DNA of 56,535 nt from Elusimicrobia bacterium HGW-Elusimicrobia-2 (GCA_002841685.1 PHAM01000002.1:1-56535), one strand, 5' to 3'; positions 35,511 through 44,197 are shown, counted from the stretch's first letter. Numbers and translations are program-made. The notes: generated from the sequence alone by a model not told the origin.

Positions 35511-36772
35511 AAAATCAAAAATTAAAATTATTTGTTTTTTTTATCGCCGCTATCGCCGCAATAAATTCCTGCGGAAGGCCCGGCGCGGAGGGAAAGGATA
35601 TAAAGAAAGTTGTTCTCTGGGAAACATACAACAATGAAGAGCACAAAGAGCTTGAAAGTATTGCAAGGGAATTTGAAAAAAACAATCCGGGAACACAGAT
35701 AAGCGTTCAGAGAGTTCCGTGGGGCGGTCATGAGTCCAAGCTTATGACGTCAATGATAACGAATACGGCGCCGGATATAGCCCGTGTGGATGTCGCTTTT
35801 CTGCCGCGCCTGGTGATATCCGGTTCTGTTTTGGAACTGACGCAGTATGGGGAAATAAATACGGAAGATTATGTGAAGGCAGCGATAAACTCAAATGTGT
35901 GGATAGAAAACGGCGTTAAAAAAATTTACGGTTTGCCCGATCAGACAACAGGCGCCGCGCTTTTTTACAACAAAAAAATGTTCAGGGCAAGCGGTATCAA
36001 ATCCCCGCCTGAAACATGGGACGAGTTCCTCGTAGCGGCGAAACTGCTGACGAAAGATAAAAACGGCGACGGACGTCCCGATCAGTTCGGCTTTGCCATG
36101 GATAAGGAACTGTGGTGGACATTTCCGTTTTTTAACACATACGGAGTGAAGTTTCTAACGGATGACGGAAAAAGATGCATCCTTAATTCGGAAGCCGGCG
36201 TTAGGGCTCTGCAGTTTAAGGTGGACCTTTATCAAAAATATAAGGTTGAGGCTGGCGCCTGGCAGAGCGGCGCGATCGCGCCTGATACGGGCTTTATTAA
36301 CGAAATGTACGCGATGATTTTAACAGGGCCCTGGAATATAAAGAGATTTCGGGACGCGGGACTGGATTTCGGAATTGCCCTTATTCCGCGCGGTCCGGCC
36401 GGCACTTCAACAAATGTCGGAGGCTCTAATATGGTTGTTCTTAAAAAAGCCCGCCATCCCGAACTTTGTTTTAAATTTCTGAAATATCTGACCTCTGACC
36501 GGGTTCAGGCAAGGTGGGCTTCTGATCTGACTCAGATTCCGGTTAACATTAACAGCGCAAAATACATAGATTTTTCAAAGCAGCCGGACATAGAAATTTT
36601 TTTTGAACAGATGAAAACGGCAGTTGCCCGTCCTAAAGTTGTTTCTTATGCGGCTCTTGCGAATACGGTGAATCCTTATTTATATGCAGCGCTTGCGGGC
36701 AAGAAAACAGTCAAAGAGGCTCTTGATACAATTGCTGAAAAAATAGATGAAGAAGTCCTTGTTGAAAAATAA
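35507..36772 (+). CDS. ABC sugar importer solute-binding lipoprotein, MalE-like
   Basis: 421 residues from ATG 35507 (overlapping the permease stop; an in-frame ATG at 35396 lies inside the permease gene and is rejected). The lipobox is INS-C22. It is a family 1 extracellular sugar-binding protein: VVLWETYNNEEHKELESIA, NTAPDIARVDVAFLPRL, LPDQTTGAALFYNKKMF, MILTGPWNIKRFRDAG, GGSNMVVLKKA. It delivers the sugar, probably a maltooligosaccharide, to the two permeases. The stop is three bases before the next repeat element. Confidence 0.94.
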   Translation: MKNQKLKLFVFFIAAIAAINSCGRPGAEGKDIKKVVLWETYNNEEHKELESIAREFEKNNPGTQISVQRVPWGGHESKLMTSMITNTAPDIARVDVAFLPRLVISGSVLELTQYGEINTEDYVKAAINSNVWIENGVKKIYGLPDQTTGAALFYNKKMFRASGIKSPPETWDEFLVAAKLLTKDKNGDGRPDQFGFAMDKELWWTFPFFNTYGVKFLTDDGKRCILNSEAGVRALQFKVDLYQKYKVEAGAWQSGAIAPDTGFINEMYAMILTGPWNIKRFRDAGLDFGIALIPRGPAGTSTNVGGSNMVVLKKARHPELCFKFLKYLTSDRVQARWASDLTQIPVNINSAKYIDFSKQPDIEIFFEQMKTAVARPKVVSYAALANTVNPYLYAALAGKKTVKEALDTIAEKIDEEVLVEK

Positions 36773-36908
36773 TAGGGACGGAGGTAATTTAATTGCTAAT
36801 AATTCCAAGATTTCAAGAAAACAAGTTATTTAATTTATGCCATTTTTAAAAGTAATTTTTAGAATAATTGGATTTGTTGTAATATTAATTACCTCCGTCC
36901 CTATTTTT
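36771..36908. repeat. RAYT-related inverted-repeat element (138 bp)
   Basis: Left arm AATAGGGACGGAGGTAATTT (36771-36790), right arm ATTAATTACCTCCGTCCCTATTTTT trimmed to the same core (ends 36908). The left part has TTGCTAATAATTCCAAGA, the transposase-start relic. The right part encodes FVVILITSVPIFA, the signal peptide of the second amylase. Confidence 0.85.
36793..36849 (+). CDS. Possible 18-residue leader peptide from the repeat's start codon
   Basis: TTG 36793 follows GGAGG and reads 18 codons to TAA 36847-36849, overlapping ATG 36837 of the amylase in another frame. It would couple translation of the amylase to the repeat's ribosome-binding site. ATG 36837 itself has none. Inferred only from layout. 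Confidence 0.25.
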   Translation: MLIIPRFQENKLFNLCHF

Positions 36909-39155
36909 GCCACGGAGCCGAGGGCGGGTTTGCCAGGGGAAGTGATACGCGCAAAGCTTTTTATGAAAGGGGTGACAGACATTGTTTCGCCTTTTGCCGG
37001 TTTCACTTATGAGAAAGATGATTCTTTTTTTCTGAAGCTGCCTGAAAAAGAAGGCATTGAGCTTATAGACTTAAAAATTACCAAAGCGGACGGGGAAATA
37101 TCCGAAATAACTCTGCCGCTCATGATAAAAAAAATTTCTTCAAAATTATTCACTTATACGAGCGAAGGTCCGGTTCCTGCGGAGAAAGTGTCTGTCGCCG
37201 GAAGTTTTAACGGCTGGAATGCCGTTTCTGATGTTATGACGAAGAAGGCATCGGGTAATTTTGAAATTCTGATGCCCGTGCCGCCGGGTATTCACAGTTA
37301 TAAATTAGTCGTTGACGGGAAATGGATAACTGACCCGGCAAATCCCGAAAAATCCGCGGACGGCTTCGGCGGTTTTAATTCCATTTTAACTATCAAGGAA
37401 AAAAAAGTTAAAACACCTTTTCAGGAGAGAGAAAGTCTTGAGGGCGGAAAATGGAACCTCGTATTCTCGTATTTTGACGACGCTTTTAAAGGCTATAAAG
37501 TAATACTGTATTACCGGGGTGAAGTGAGAGAGAAAGTTTATGACGGAACTTCAGTAAGTTTTTCCCTACCTGAAGGAAAAGGCCTGGAAACCGCCTATTT
37601 ATGGGCTTCGGACAGGGTTGGTAATTTCTCGCCTATGTGTATAATACCGAAAAATTTTTCAGAAGACCCCTCATGGCCCCAGACTGTTATATACAGCATT
37701 GTGACCGACAGGTTCAAAGACGGCGATAAATCAAATAATAAGCCCCTCGTGCAGGAGGGGCTCAGCCCGAAAGCAAATTATATGGGCGGTGATTTCGCCG
37801 GAATAAAGCAGAAAATAGAAGAAGGGTATTTTGACCGTCTCGGCGTGAATTGTTTATGGATATCTCCCGTCGCAGACAACACTGATGAAGCTTTTAAGGA
37901 TGCGCTTCCGCCGTACCGTTATTTCAGCGCTTATCACGGTTACTGGCCGGTTTCATCCGTAAAAACCGAAGAACATTTCGGAAGCGCGGCTGATTTAAAA
38001 GCTATGATTAAAACGGCTCATGCTCACGGTATAAAAGTGATAGATGATATGGTGTTCAATCATGTCCATAAGGAGCATCCGTGGTATGGAGAACACCCTG
38101 AATGGTTTGGAAAACTGGAACTTCCCAACGGAGAAAAGAACATAAGAAAATTTGATGAGTATCCTTTCACCACATGGTTTGATTCTTTTTTACCCTCATT
38201 TGATTACAGTAATGGCAAAGCCGTTGAGGCTGTGGTAAAAAACGCGCTGTGGTGGATAGAAGAATTCGGCTTTGACGGAGCGAGGATGGACGCGGTTAAG
38301 CACATTCCTTATAATTTTTGGAAAGCTTTCGCTGGGGCGACGGAAGAAACCTTTGGCCGTAAATTTTATATGGTGGGGGAATCCATAGCGTCAAGAAAAG
38401 ACATAAACAGTTTTGTTTCCGCGGAAATGCTGGACGGACAGTTTGATTTTCCGCTTTACTGGCCCATAAGAGACGTGTTCGCCCTCGGGAAAGAAAATTA
38501 CAAAATGCTTTCAGAACAGCTTGGGGATTCGCTTGAAAACTACAAGAATGTTTATTATATGTCGCCTCTTTTGGGAAATCACGATTTTCCGCGTTTTATG
38601 GCTTATGCCGACGGCGATATTACGGGAGATGAAAAGAAAATAGGATGGGAGAATCCTCCCCGGGTAGATAATCCCGAAAGTTATGGAAAGATAAAAAACG
38701 TTTTCACTTTTCTTTTGACAAATCCGGGCGTTCCGATGATTTATTACGGGGATGAAATAGCTATGACGGGCGCCGCCGATCCGGACAACAGAAGAATGAT
38801 GACGTGGGATAATACGGGAAAAAATGAGAAGGACGTTTTTGACCGTGTTTCAAAACTTCTTCATTTCAGAGCGAAATCTCCCGCCGTCACAATGGGGCGT
38901 CACGACGATCTTTTGACGGAAGATAAACTGTGGGCATACATAAAACATTATTTTCAGGACAGCGTTATAGTTGTTTTCAACGCCCACCAGCAAAAGCGCA
39001 AGCTGGTTTTAAAGCTGCCTGAATATGTTCCCCCGGGCGGCTTTTACAAAAGCATATTTACGGGTATAAAATATAAAATTAAAAAAGGACAGGTTGTGAT
39101 AAAAATGCCCGCCGCAAGTTCCGACGTTTTCTGTTTTGTAAAAGAGTGCGAATAA
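36837..39155 (+). CDS. Secreted CBM48-GH13 alpha-amylase with repeat-derived signal peptide
   Basis: 772 residues. The signal peptide, IIGFVVILITSVPIFA, is encoded by the right arm of a RAYT-related element. A short beta domain is followed by CBM48 at about 100-190 (VSVAGSFNGWN, GIHSYKLVVDGKW, ADGFGGFNSIL) and another beta domain. The GH13 barrel starts at about 284 (VIYSIVTDRFKDGD). The signature regions are intact: DMVFNH (404-409), GARMD with nucleophile D485, VGE515 as acid/base, and NHD583. A C-terminal beta domain completes it. It directly follows the importer genes, so it probably makes oligosaccharides in the periplasm or at the surface for uptake. ATG 36837 has no ribosome-binding site of its own. 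Confidence 0.92.
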   Translation: MPFLKVIFRIIGFVVILITSVPIFATEPRAGLPGEVIRAKLFMKGVTDIVSPFAGFTYEKDDSFFLKLPEKEGIELIDLKITKADGEISEITLPLMIKKISSKLFTYTSEGPVPAEKVSVAGSFNGWNAVSDVMTKKASGNFEILMPVPPGIHSYKLVVDGKWITDPANPEKSADGFGGFNSILTIKEKKVKTPFQERESLEGGKWNLVFSYFDDAFKGYKVILYYRGEVREKVYDGTSVSFSLPEGKGLETAYLWASDRVGNFSPMCIIPKNFSEDPSWPQTVIYSIVTDRFKDGDKSNNKPLVQEGLSPKANYMGGDFAGIKQKIEEGYFDRLGVNCLWISPVADNTDEAFKDALPPYRYFSAYHGYWPVSSVKTEEHFGSAADLKAMIKTAHAHGIKVIDDMVFNHVHKEHPWYGEHPEWFGKLELPNGEKNIRKFDEYPFTTWFDSFLPSFDYSNGKAVEAVVKNALWWIEEFGFDGARMDAVKHIPYNFWKAFAGATEETFGRKFYMVGESIASRKDINSFVSAEMLDGQFDFPLYWPIRDVFALGKENYKMLSEQLGDSLENYKNVYYMSPLLGNHDFPRFMAYADGDITGDEKKIGWENPPRVDNPESYGKIKNVFTFLLTNPGVPMIYYGDEIAMTGAADPDNRRMMTWDNTGKNEKDVFDRVSKLLHFRAKSPAVTMGRHDDLLTEDKLWAYIKHYFQDSVIVVFNAHQQKRKLVLKLPEYVPPGGFYKSIFTGIKYKIKKGQVVIKMPAASSDVFCFVKECE

Positions 39156-39157
39156 TC

Positions 39158-39216
39158 GGGGCCAGATATTGACATTGAATAGGAGTATAGTATGTCAAAT
39201 GTCAAGACCTGACCCC
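39158..39216. repeat. Second REP-like inverted repeat (GGGGTCAGGTCTTGACA type)
   Basis: Left GGGGCCAGATATTGACATT (39158-39176) and right AATGTCAAGACCTGACCCC (39198-39216) pair over about 20 bases with three mismatches, leaving a loop of about 20. It is a different sequence from the GGACGGAGG family but similar in build. It lies between an amylase stop and a ribosome-binding site and may also act as an mRNA hairpin. Confidence 0.75.
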
Positions 39217-39232
39217 ATTATAGGAGGATAAA

Positions 39233-39544
39233 GTGAAGAGCAAGGAAGAGCTGATAGCCAATTTGAGAAAACAGATGCAGGATATTAAGAAAATGCCTGT
39301 CAGTCTGAAAAAAATGAAGGGCGAGATAAAATTTCTGATTGAGCAGCTTGAGGATGAGAGCAAAACCGGCACACCGCCGACGTACAATCTCGGTTCAAAA
39401 GAATACAGAGCAGCTCTTGATGATGTTATAAGAGAACTGAAAATTAATATAAAAATTCTCAAAAAAACCGGTGATTTTATAATGTCTCTGCAGAAGGAAA
39501 GCAGCATACCGCTTTCTCAGGAAGCCGTTAAATTTGACGACTGA
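39233..39544 (+). CDS. Small helical protein of unknown function
   Basis: 103 residues from GTG 39233, with AGGAGG at 39222-39227. It is charged and without a signal peptide. The first 45 residues are predicted helical (ELIANLRKQMQDIKKMPVSL), then a Pro/Gly stretch (TGTPPTYNLGSKEYR) and another helix. It overlaps the debranching-enzyme gene by 11 bases, which points to joint translation. I recognise no family. The cytoplasmic location is inferred from the absence of a signal. Confidence 0.72.
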   Translation: MKSKEELIANLRKQMQDIKKMPVSLKKMKGEIKFLIEQLEDESKTGTPPTYNLGSKEYRAALDDVIRELKINIKILKKTGDFIMSLQKESSIPLSQEAVKFDD

Positions 39545-41351
39545 AAGCAGAAAAAACATAAAGCCCGCCGAGGAATGGCTTCTGACAAATGAGTTAGGCG
39601 GATATTCTTCACAAACATCCGGTAGAAAAAACTCCCGGAGATTCCATTCCCTGCTTATGGAATCCCGCAATCTGACGCGGTATAATCTGCTCAATTCCGT
39701 TAAAATCGCCGGCTTGACAAAAGTTGTTCTTCTGCAGGTCTCCCCGAGCGTTAAGTACGCTTTGTCGGGAAAAAATTTTACGCTTATTGAAGAAATATCA
39801 TTGTCCCCCCGTAAAAACGCGGTGGAGCTGTGTTATCGCGCCGAAAACGGGAAATGCGTCAAGCCCTTTGAAATCCGGCCTTTTTTTTCAATGAGGTTGA
39901 GTCATTATCTGAGGGCTAATGCTGATGATATAATTTTTCGCGCACACGCGCTCGGCGGCAGCCTGAAAACGCCGGAAACAGTTTGTTTTTTTAAAGGTGA
40001 CAGCGCTTTTATAAGCAAAAAAAAGATTAAGAACGCTTATTATTCCGAGGACAAAATAAGAGACGGAAGCTGTCGCGAGATGCTGTTTTCTCCCGGATTC
40101 TGGAAAACGGATATCAAAAAGGGCGGTGAGTTCAGAATTGTTTTTTCATCCGGCGCCGCCGCTTTGAGCAAGTATCAGAAGATGAATTTTTCCGGACAGA
40201 GGCTGCGCAGGGGAAAAGAATTTTTGAAAAATTTCAAATGCAAAAATTCTTTTTTTGAAAAACTTCTGTTGAAATCTCCTGATTTTGACGCGCACGGAGA
40301 AATTGTCGCCGGCTTCCACTGGTTTGAGGCATGGGGCAGGGATACGATGATTTCCATGCCGGGGCTTCTTCTATGCACGGGGCGAAAAGAAAAGGCAAAA
40401 AAGATTTTCAGAAGCGCGGCCGCCTCGCTACGGAACGGCCTATTGCCGAATATTTTTTCAACGCAGGCGAATAAAGCGTCTTATAACGCTGTTGACGCGT
40501 CGCTGTGGTTTATCTGGGCTCTTTCCCAATACCGCAGAAATTTCGGCGCCCGCGATAGTTTTTTAAAAGAAATGAAAAAACCGGTGAGCGAAATTATAAA
40601 AAATTACAGAAGGGGAACGGAATTTGGCATAAAAATGGATCCCTCGGACGCGCTTATAACGGCGGGGCAGAAAGGCAAGGCTCTCACCTGGATGGACGCT
40701 GTTTTTCAAGGCCGCCCGATAACGCCCAGAGCGGGCAAACCTGTTGAAATTCAGGGCTTGTGGTATAACGCCTTAAAATTCGCAGCCGCTATGGGCGTGA
40801 AGGATGCGGGAATTCTTGCGGCGCGAGCTGCCGAATCAATTAAAGAAAAATATTTTCTTAAAGAGGGCTATATGGCTGATTTAATAGATCTCGACGGTCA
40901 AGCTGATAAGAGTTTGAGGCCGAATCAGATAATAACTCTCGCTATTATGAAAGATGTTCTTCCGTCCGCTCCCGTTTCAAAAGCTATGAAAATTATTGAC
41001 GAGAAACTGCTTACGCCTTTCGGACTGCGGACGCTTGACAGAAAAGCGCGCGAATACAAAGGGATATACTGGGGGAATCTTGAAAAAAGAGATAGCGCGT
41101 ATCATCAGGGAACAGTGTGGCCGTGGCTTCTGCAGTTTTATTATGCTCTGCGGAAACCCTCCCGCGCGAGGTTTGAAAAAATATGGACGGGCCATTTTAA
41201 AAAAGCGGGAATTGATTGTGTCTCCGAGATATTTGACGCTGACGAGCCTTATTACGGCAGAGGATGTATCCACCAGGCATGGTCAGCGGCGGCGCTGATA
41301 TATACGAGTTTCGCCAACGGCTGGATAAAAGCCCGCGGCAATCATAGATGA
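39534..41351 (+). CDS. Glycogen-debranching enzyme (amylo-alpha-1,6-glucosidase, GH133-like)
   Basis: 605 residues, cytoplasmic (no signal). TTG 39534 is the only good start, since the family N-terminus EWLLTNELGGYSS follows closely. Landmarks: SRRFHSLLMES, the catalytic-region sequence GFHWFEAWGRDTMISMPGLL, YNAVDASLWFIWAL, GLWYNALKFAA, RPNQIITLA and DSAYHQGTVWPWLL. The enzyme removes alpha-1,6-linked glucose from glycogen or limit dextrins. It would process imported branched dextrins or stored glycogen. It overlaps the genes on both sides (11 bases upstream, ATGA downstream). Confidence 0.9.
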   Translation: MTTESRKNIKPAEEWLLTNELGGYSSQTSGRKNSRRFHSLLMESRNLTRYNLLNSVKIAGLTKVVLLQVSPSVKYALSGKNFTLIEEISLSPRKNAVELCYRAENGKCVKPFEIRPFFSMRLSHYLRANADDIIFRAHALGGSLKTPETVCFFKGDSAFISKKKIKNAYYSEDKIRDGSCREMLFSPGFWKTDIKKGGEFRIVFSSGAAALSKYQKMNFSGQRLRRGKEFLKNFKCKNSFFEKLLLKSPDFDAHGEIVAGFHWFEAWGRDTMISMPGLLLCTGRKEKAKKIFRSAAASLRNGLLPNIFSTQANKASYNAVDASLWFIWALSQYRRNFGARDSFLKEMKKPVSEIIKNYRRGTEFGIKMDPSDALITAGQKGKALTWMDAVFQGRPITPRAGKPVEIQGLWYNALKFAAAMGVKDAGILAARAAESIKEKYFLKEGYMADLIDLDGQADKSLRPNQIITLAIMKDVLPSAPVSKAMKIIDEKLLTPFGLRTLDRKAREYKGIYWGNLEKRDSAYHQGTVWPWLLQFYYALRKPSRARFEKIWTGHFKKAGIDCVSEIFDADEPYYGRGCIHQAWSAAALIYTSFANGWIKARGNHR

Positions 41352-42751
41352 ATACGGAATTTAAGGATCCGGCCAACAAACAATCATTCGCAGGGAGAGG
41401 GCATGGGCGCCGGGATAATTCTCTGAAAAAATTACTTTTTGAGTGCGTCTCTTTTATTTTGATTAGCGCGGGTTTCTGGTTTGTCTTGTACATTCTGATA
41501 AAGGCGGAGTCGCCCGAACACTATTTTGTTTTTTTTATTTTTATTCAGATTGCGGCATTTCTCTTTTTTTCGACTTATGCGTCAGCTGTGATTGCTGTTC
41601 TGTCGACGCTGGTTGCTGCAGCGGCGTTTATTACGGGGTCCGACGGAGTGAAAGTTTTTGCCGCGCTTGCTGTTTTAATTTACTGGGCAATTATCTGCTT
41701 TTTGAATATGTACGAAAATAGAGAAACCGAAAGTTGCGGCCGGAATAAATTACTGCTGGAAAATATGCAAGGCGCGATCGCGGAACTTGAAACAGCCCTT
41801 AAGAGCGGAGCGAAACTTATTCCCGCGCTGAAAAAGGGCATAGCGAGTTATGAGAAAATGGCGGAATTTTCGCTGAAACTCGGCACGACTTTTTCTCTGA
41901 AGGATATTTCCATGTTTATAATAAAATTTACGCGGAGTATTTTTCAGGAAGCGGAAGTGAAACTTATAAAACAGGCGGGGGACGCCTGCGACAGATGGGT
42001 GTATTCAAGCCAGAAACCGGTGTATATAGAAAATACCGCCATGGACTACAGATTTGACCTGCACAATTCCGGCGACGCCTCGTCTATAATAGCCTGTCCC
42101 GTTTTCAACGGGGAGAACATACAGTCTATTATAAAAGTGATAGGGAGGCAGGGCGGGCTTTTACCGTCGGACTTGAGGGTTTTGACCTTAATAGCGACTC
42201 TTTCCTCGCTGGCGGTTGAGAATGTGAAGCTTTTTGAAACAACGCAGAATCTGGCAATAACGGATGATCTCACGGGGCTGTATAATCACTCGTATTTTAT
42301 GGAAAGACTGGCAGAAGAAATTTCAAGGGCATCAAGGCACGGCGAGGAATTTGTTTTCCTGATGCTGGACATTGATCATTTTAAAAAATTCAACGATGAT
42401 TTCGGTCATCAGGCCGGCGACGAGGTGATTAGACGCGTTGCCCTTGGAATTATACAAACAATACGCAACACTGATATCGTCGGCCGTTATGGCGGCGAGG
42501 AATTTTCGGTGATACTGCCGCGGACGGATTTAAAAAGAGGCCTCGTGATTGCCCGGCACATAACAGAAATGGTAAAGAAGGAAAGATTTAATTTTGACGG
42601 CAAATACGCGGGAGTCACGGTGACGGTGGGACTTTCAAGTTTTCAGGACTACAGGGAAGAAGATAAAATTATTACCGCCGCCGACGAGGCTCTGTATGAG
42701 GGCAAGAAAAAAGGGCGCGACAGGGTTGTGGCGCGAGGCAGCTTAAAATGA
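41348..42751 (+). CDS. Membrane GAF-GGDEF diguanylate cyclase
   Basis: 467 residues. Three or four hydrophobic helices lie at about 34-120, a coiled segment follows, then a GAF-like domain about 165-295 and a GGDEF domain about 305-460. The active-site loop is GGEEF (RYGGEEFSVILP), which is catalytically competent, and the product-inhibition site RxxD is present as RNTD five residues before it. It makes cyclic di-GMP. It is joined by ATGA overlaps to the debranching enzyme before it and to a second GGDEF gene after it. The signal it senses cannot be told. Confidence 0.92.
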   Translation: MNTEFKDPANKQSFAGRGHGRRDNSLKKLLFECVSFILISAGFWFVLYILIKAESPEHYFVFFIFIQIAAFLFFSTYASAVIAVLSTLVAAAAFITGSDGVKVFAALAVLIYWAIICFLNMYENRETESCGRNKLLLENMQGAIAELETALKSGAKLIPALKKGIASYEKMAEFSLKLGTTFSLKDISMFIIKFTRSIFQEAEVKLIKQAGDACDRWVYSSQKPVYIENTAMDYRFDLHNSGDASSIIACPVFNGENIQSIIKVIGRQGGLLPSDLRVLTLIATLSSLAVENVKLFETTQNLAITDDLTGLYNHSYFMERLAEEISRASRHGEEFVFLMLDIDHFKKFNDDFGHQAGDEVIRRVALGIIQTIRNTDIVGRYGGEEFSVILPRTDLKRGLVIARHITEMVKKERFNFDGKYAGVTVTVGLSSFQDYREEDKIITAADEALYEGKKKGRDRVVARGSLK

Positions 42752-44025
42752 ATTGCGGCAAAACGCGCATGAACGCGCTGCGGTTTTTTCTTGCGGCCGC
42801 GATGCTTGCCGTTTTTTTTACCGCTCCGGGGAGATACGGTATTTTTATAGCGGCCTCTTTGGGTATGATACTTATTTTTTCTATACCGCCGGGGAAAATT
42901 AACACAGCCGGCAAATTATTCGTTTCCGTTACAGCCGCCGTGCCGCTTGTGTCGTTCGGCGGCGCTATGCATTATATGTACGCGGCCCTCGCGCTGTTTT
43001 TAGTTATTCCCGATTTGAAAATACTTGCATCCCGGAAAAAGAATTACAGTGATTTTAAAATAAAATTCGGTGGGATTGAGGAGAAACTTCTTGCGCTGGA
43101 GAAAGAGAATTCCGAAACTTCAAAGGGAATTGAGGAACTTGAGAACGAAATTGAAAGATATGAAAAACTCTATGAGCTCTCAAAAACCATGGAATCTGTT
43201 TCCGACGGAAAAGAACTTGCGAAGAAATCGATTGAAACTTTTTCACTGAAACTCGGTGTGGATGCGCTCGCTTTTTTTAGCGCTACGGGCGGCGGCAACG
43301 AAATTTTATGCTCAAAAAATCTGTCGGCGGATGAATACGGGGTATGGAAATCCATGGTTGGCAAAATACAGAACAAACCCGGTGCGGAATACTATGAATT
43401 TGAACTTGTGGCCGGGGGGAAGAAGCTCGGCTCGGTCATGGCTGGGGGAAAACTTGACTCTTTGCAGATTAAAAGCGCCGAGGTTATAGCGTCACAGGTG
43501 GCGCTGGGCTGGGAAAAAATACTGCTTTACGAAAAAGTGAGGGAGCTTTCAAGAATAGACGGTTTAACAGGGCTTTTCCTCAGGAAGTATTTCATGGGCC
43601 GTCTGAACGAAGAAATTGTTCGCGCCGGAAGGTACAATTATAAAATCGCGTTTCTCATGTGCGATCTGGATCTCTTCAAAACCTATAATGATACCTATGG
43701 CCATCCTGTGGGCGATGAGGCGCTCAAAGCAGTGGCCGCTAAAATTAAGGAAAATATTTATAAATCCGATTTGGCCGGCCGTTACGGCGGCGAAGAGTTT
43801 TGCGTGTATATGCCGGTATCGGATGAAAGCGGCACACGCAAAAAAGCGCAGCGGATTGTGGAGGCGGTAAGATGCGAAACTCCCGTGACGATTTCTGCGG
43901 GGCTGGCTTTTTTCCCGGCGGATGCTTTGACCGCGGAAGATTTAATAAAGTCGGCGGATAAGGCGTTGTATAAGGCTAAAGAAAAAGGGAGAGATATCGT
44001 TTGCGAATATGAGCAAGGGGTGTGA
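42748..44025 (+). CDS. Membrane GGDEF diguanylate cyclase with coiled coil and GAF-like region
   Basis: 425 residues. Hydrophobic helices are at about 9-30, 35-50 and 55-85, then a strong coiled coil (IEEKLLALEKENSETSKGIE), a divergent GAF-like domain about 140-250 and a GGDEF domain about 260-420. The loop is GGEEF, so it is probably active. The usual RxxD inhibition site is YKSD, lacking the Arg, so it may escape product inhibition, unlike its upstream partner. The tandem pair probably arose by duplication. It is the last gene of the long array; a CRP-like site starts seven bases after its stop. Confidence 0.9.
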   Translation: MNCGKTRMNALRFFLAAAMLAVFFTAPGRYGIFIAASLGMILIFSIPPGKINTAGKLFVSVTAAVPLVSFGGAMHYMYAALALFLVIPDLKILASRKKNYSDFKIKFGGIEEKLLALEKENSETSKGIEELENEIERYEKLYELSKTMESVSDGKELAKKSIETFSLKLGVDALAFFSATGGGNEILCSKNLSADEYGVWKSMVGKIQNKPGAEYYEFELVAGGKKLGSVMAGGKLDSLQIKSAEVIASQVALGWEKILLYEKVRELSRIDGLTGLFLRKYFMGRLNEEIVRAGRYNYKIAFLMCDLDLFKTYNDTYGHPVGDEALKAVAAKIKENIYKSDLAGRYGGEEFCVYMPVSDESGTRKKAQRIVEAVRCETPVTISAGLAFFPADALTAEDLIKSADKALYKAKEKGRDIVCEYEQGV

Positions 44026-44031
44026 AAAATA

Positions 44032-44051
44032 GTTGTGATATATGTCACAAC
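44032..44051. promoter_or_regulatory. Perfect CRP/FNR-family type binding site
   Basis: GTTGTGA TATATG TCACAAC: a 7-bp perfect dyad with a 6-base spacer, containing TGTGA-N6-TCACA, the exact CRP consensus. It is about 150 bases before the next promoter (44198-44226) and just after the GGDEF gene. No CRP-family gene is in the window. The distance is long for class I activation, so another regulator of the family or a chance match remains possible. Confidence 0.5.
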
Positions 44052-44197
44052 TCGTGATTGAGGACATTTTGCGGTGTGAAAATCCCGTTCGTAAAAAATA
44101 ACTATTTTCCGACGGTATTCGTGCGCCCGCGAAAGCGGGAAGCGAACTACCCGGAAACAAGAAATCACCGTATAGCCAATAATACCAGAATTGCCCC

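Noticed and set aside
44126-44139. Intrinsic terminator (CCCGC GAAA GCGGG)
   Set aside because: The 5-bp stem with GNRA loop is not followed by a T-run. It may be an mRNA hairpin, but termination is not supported.
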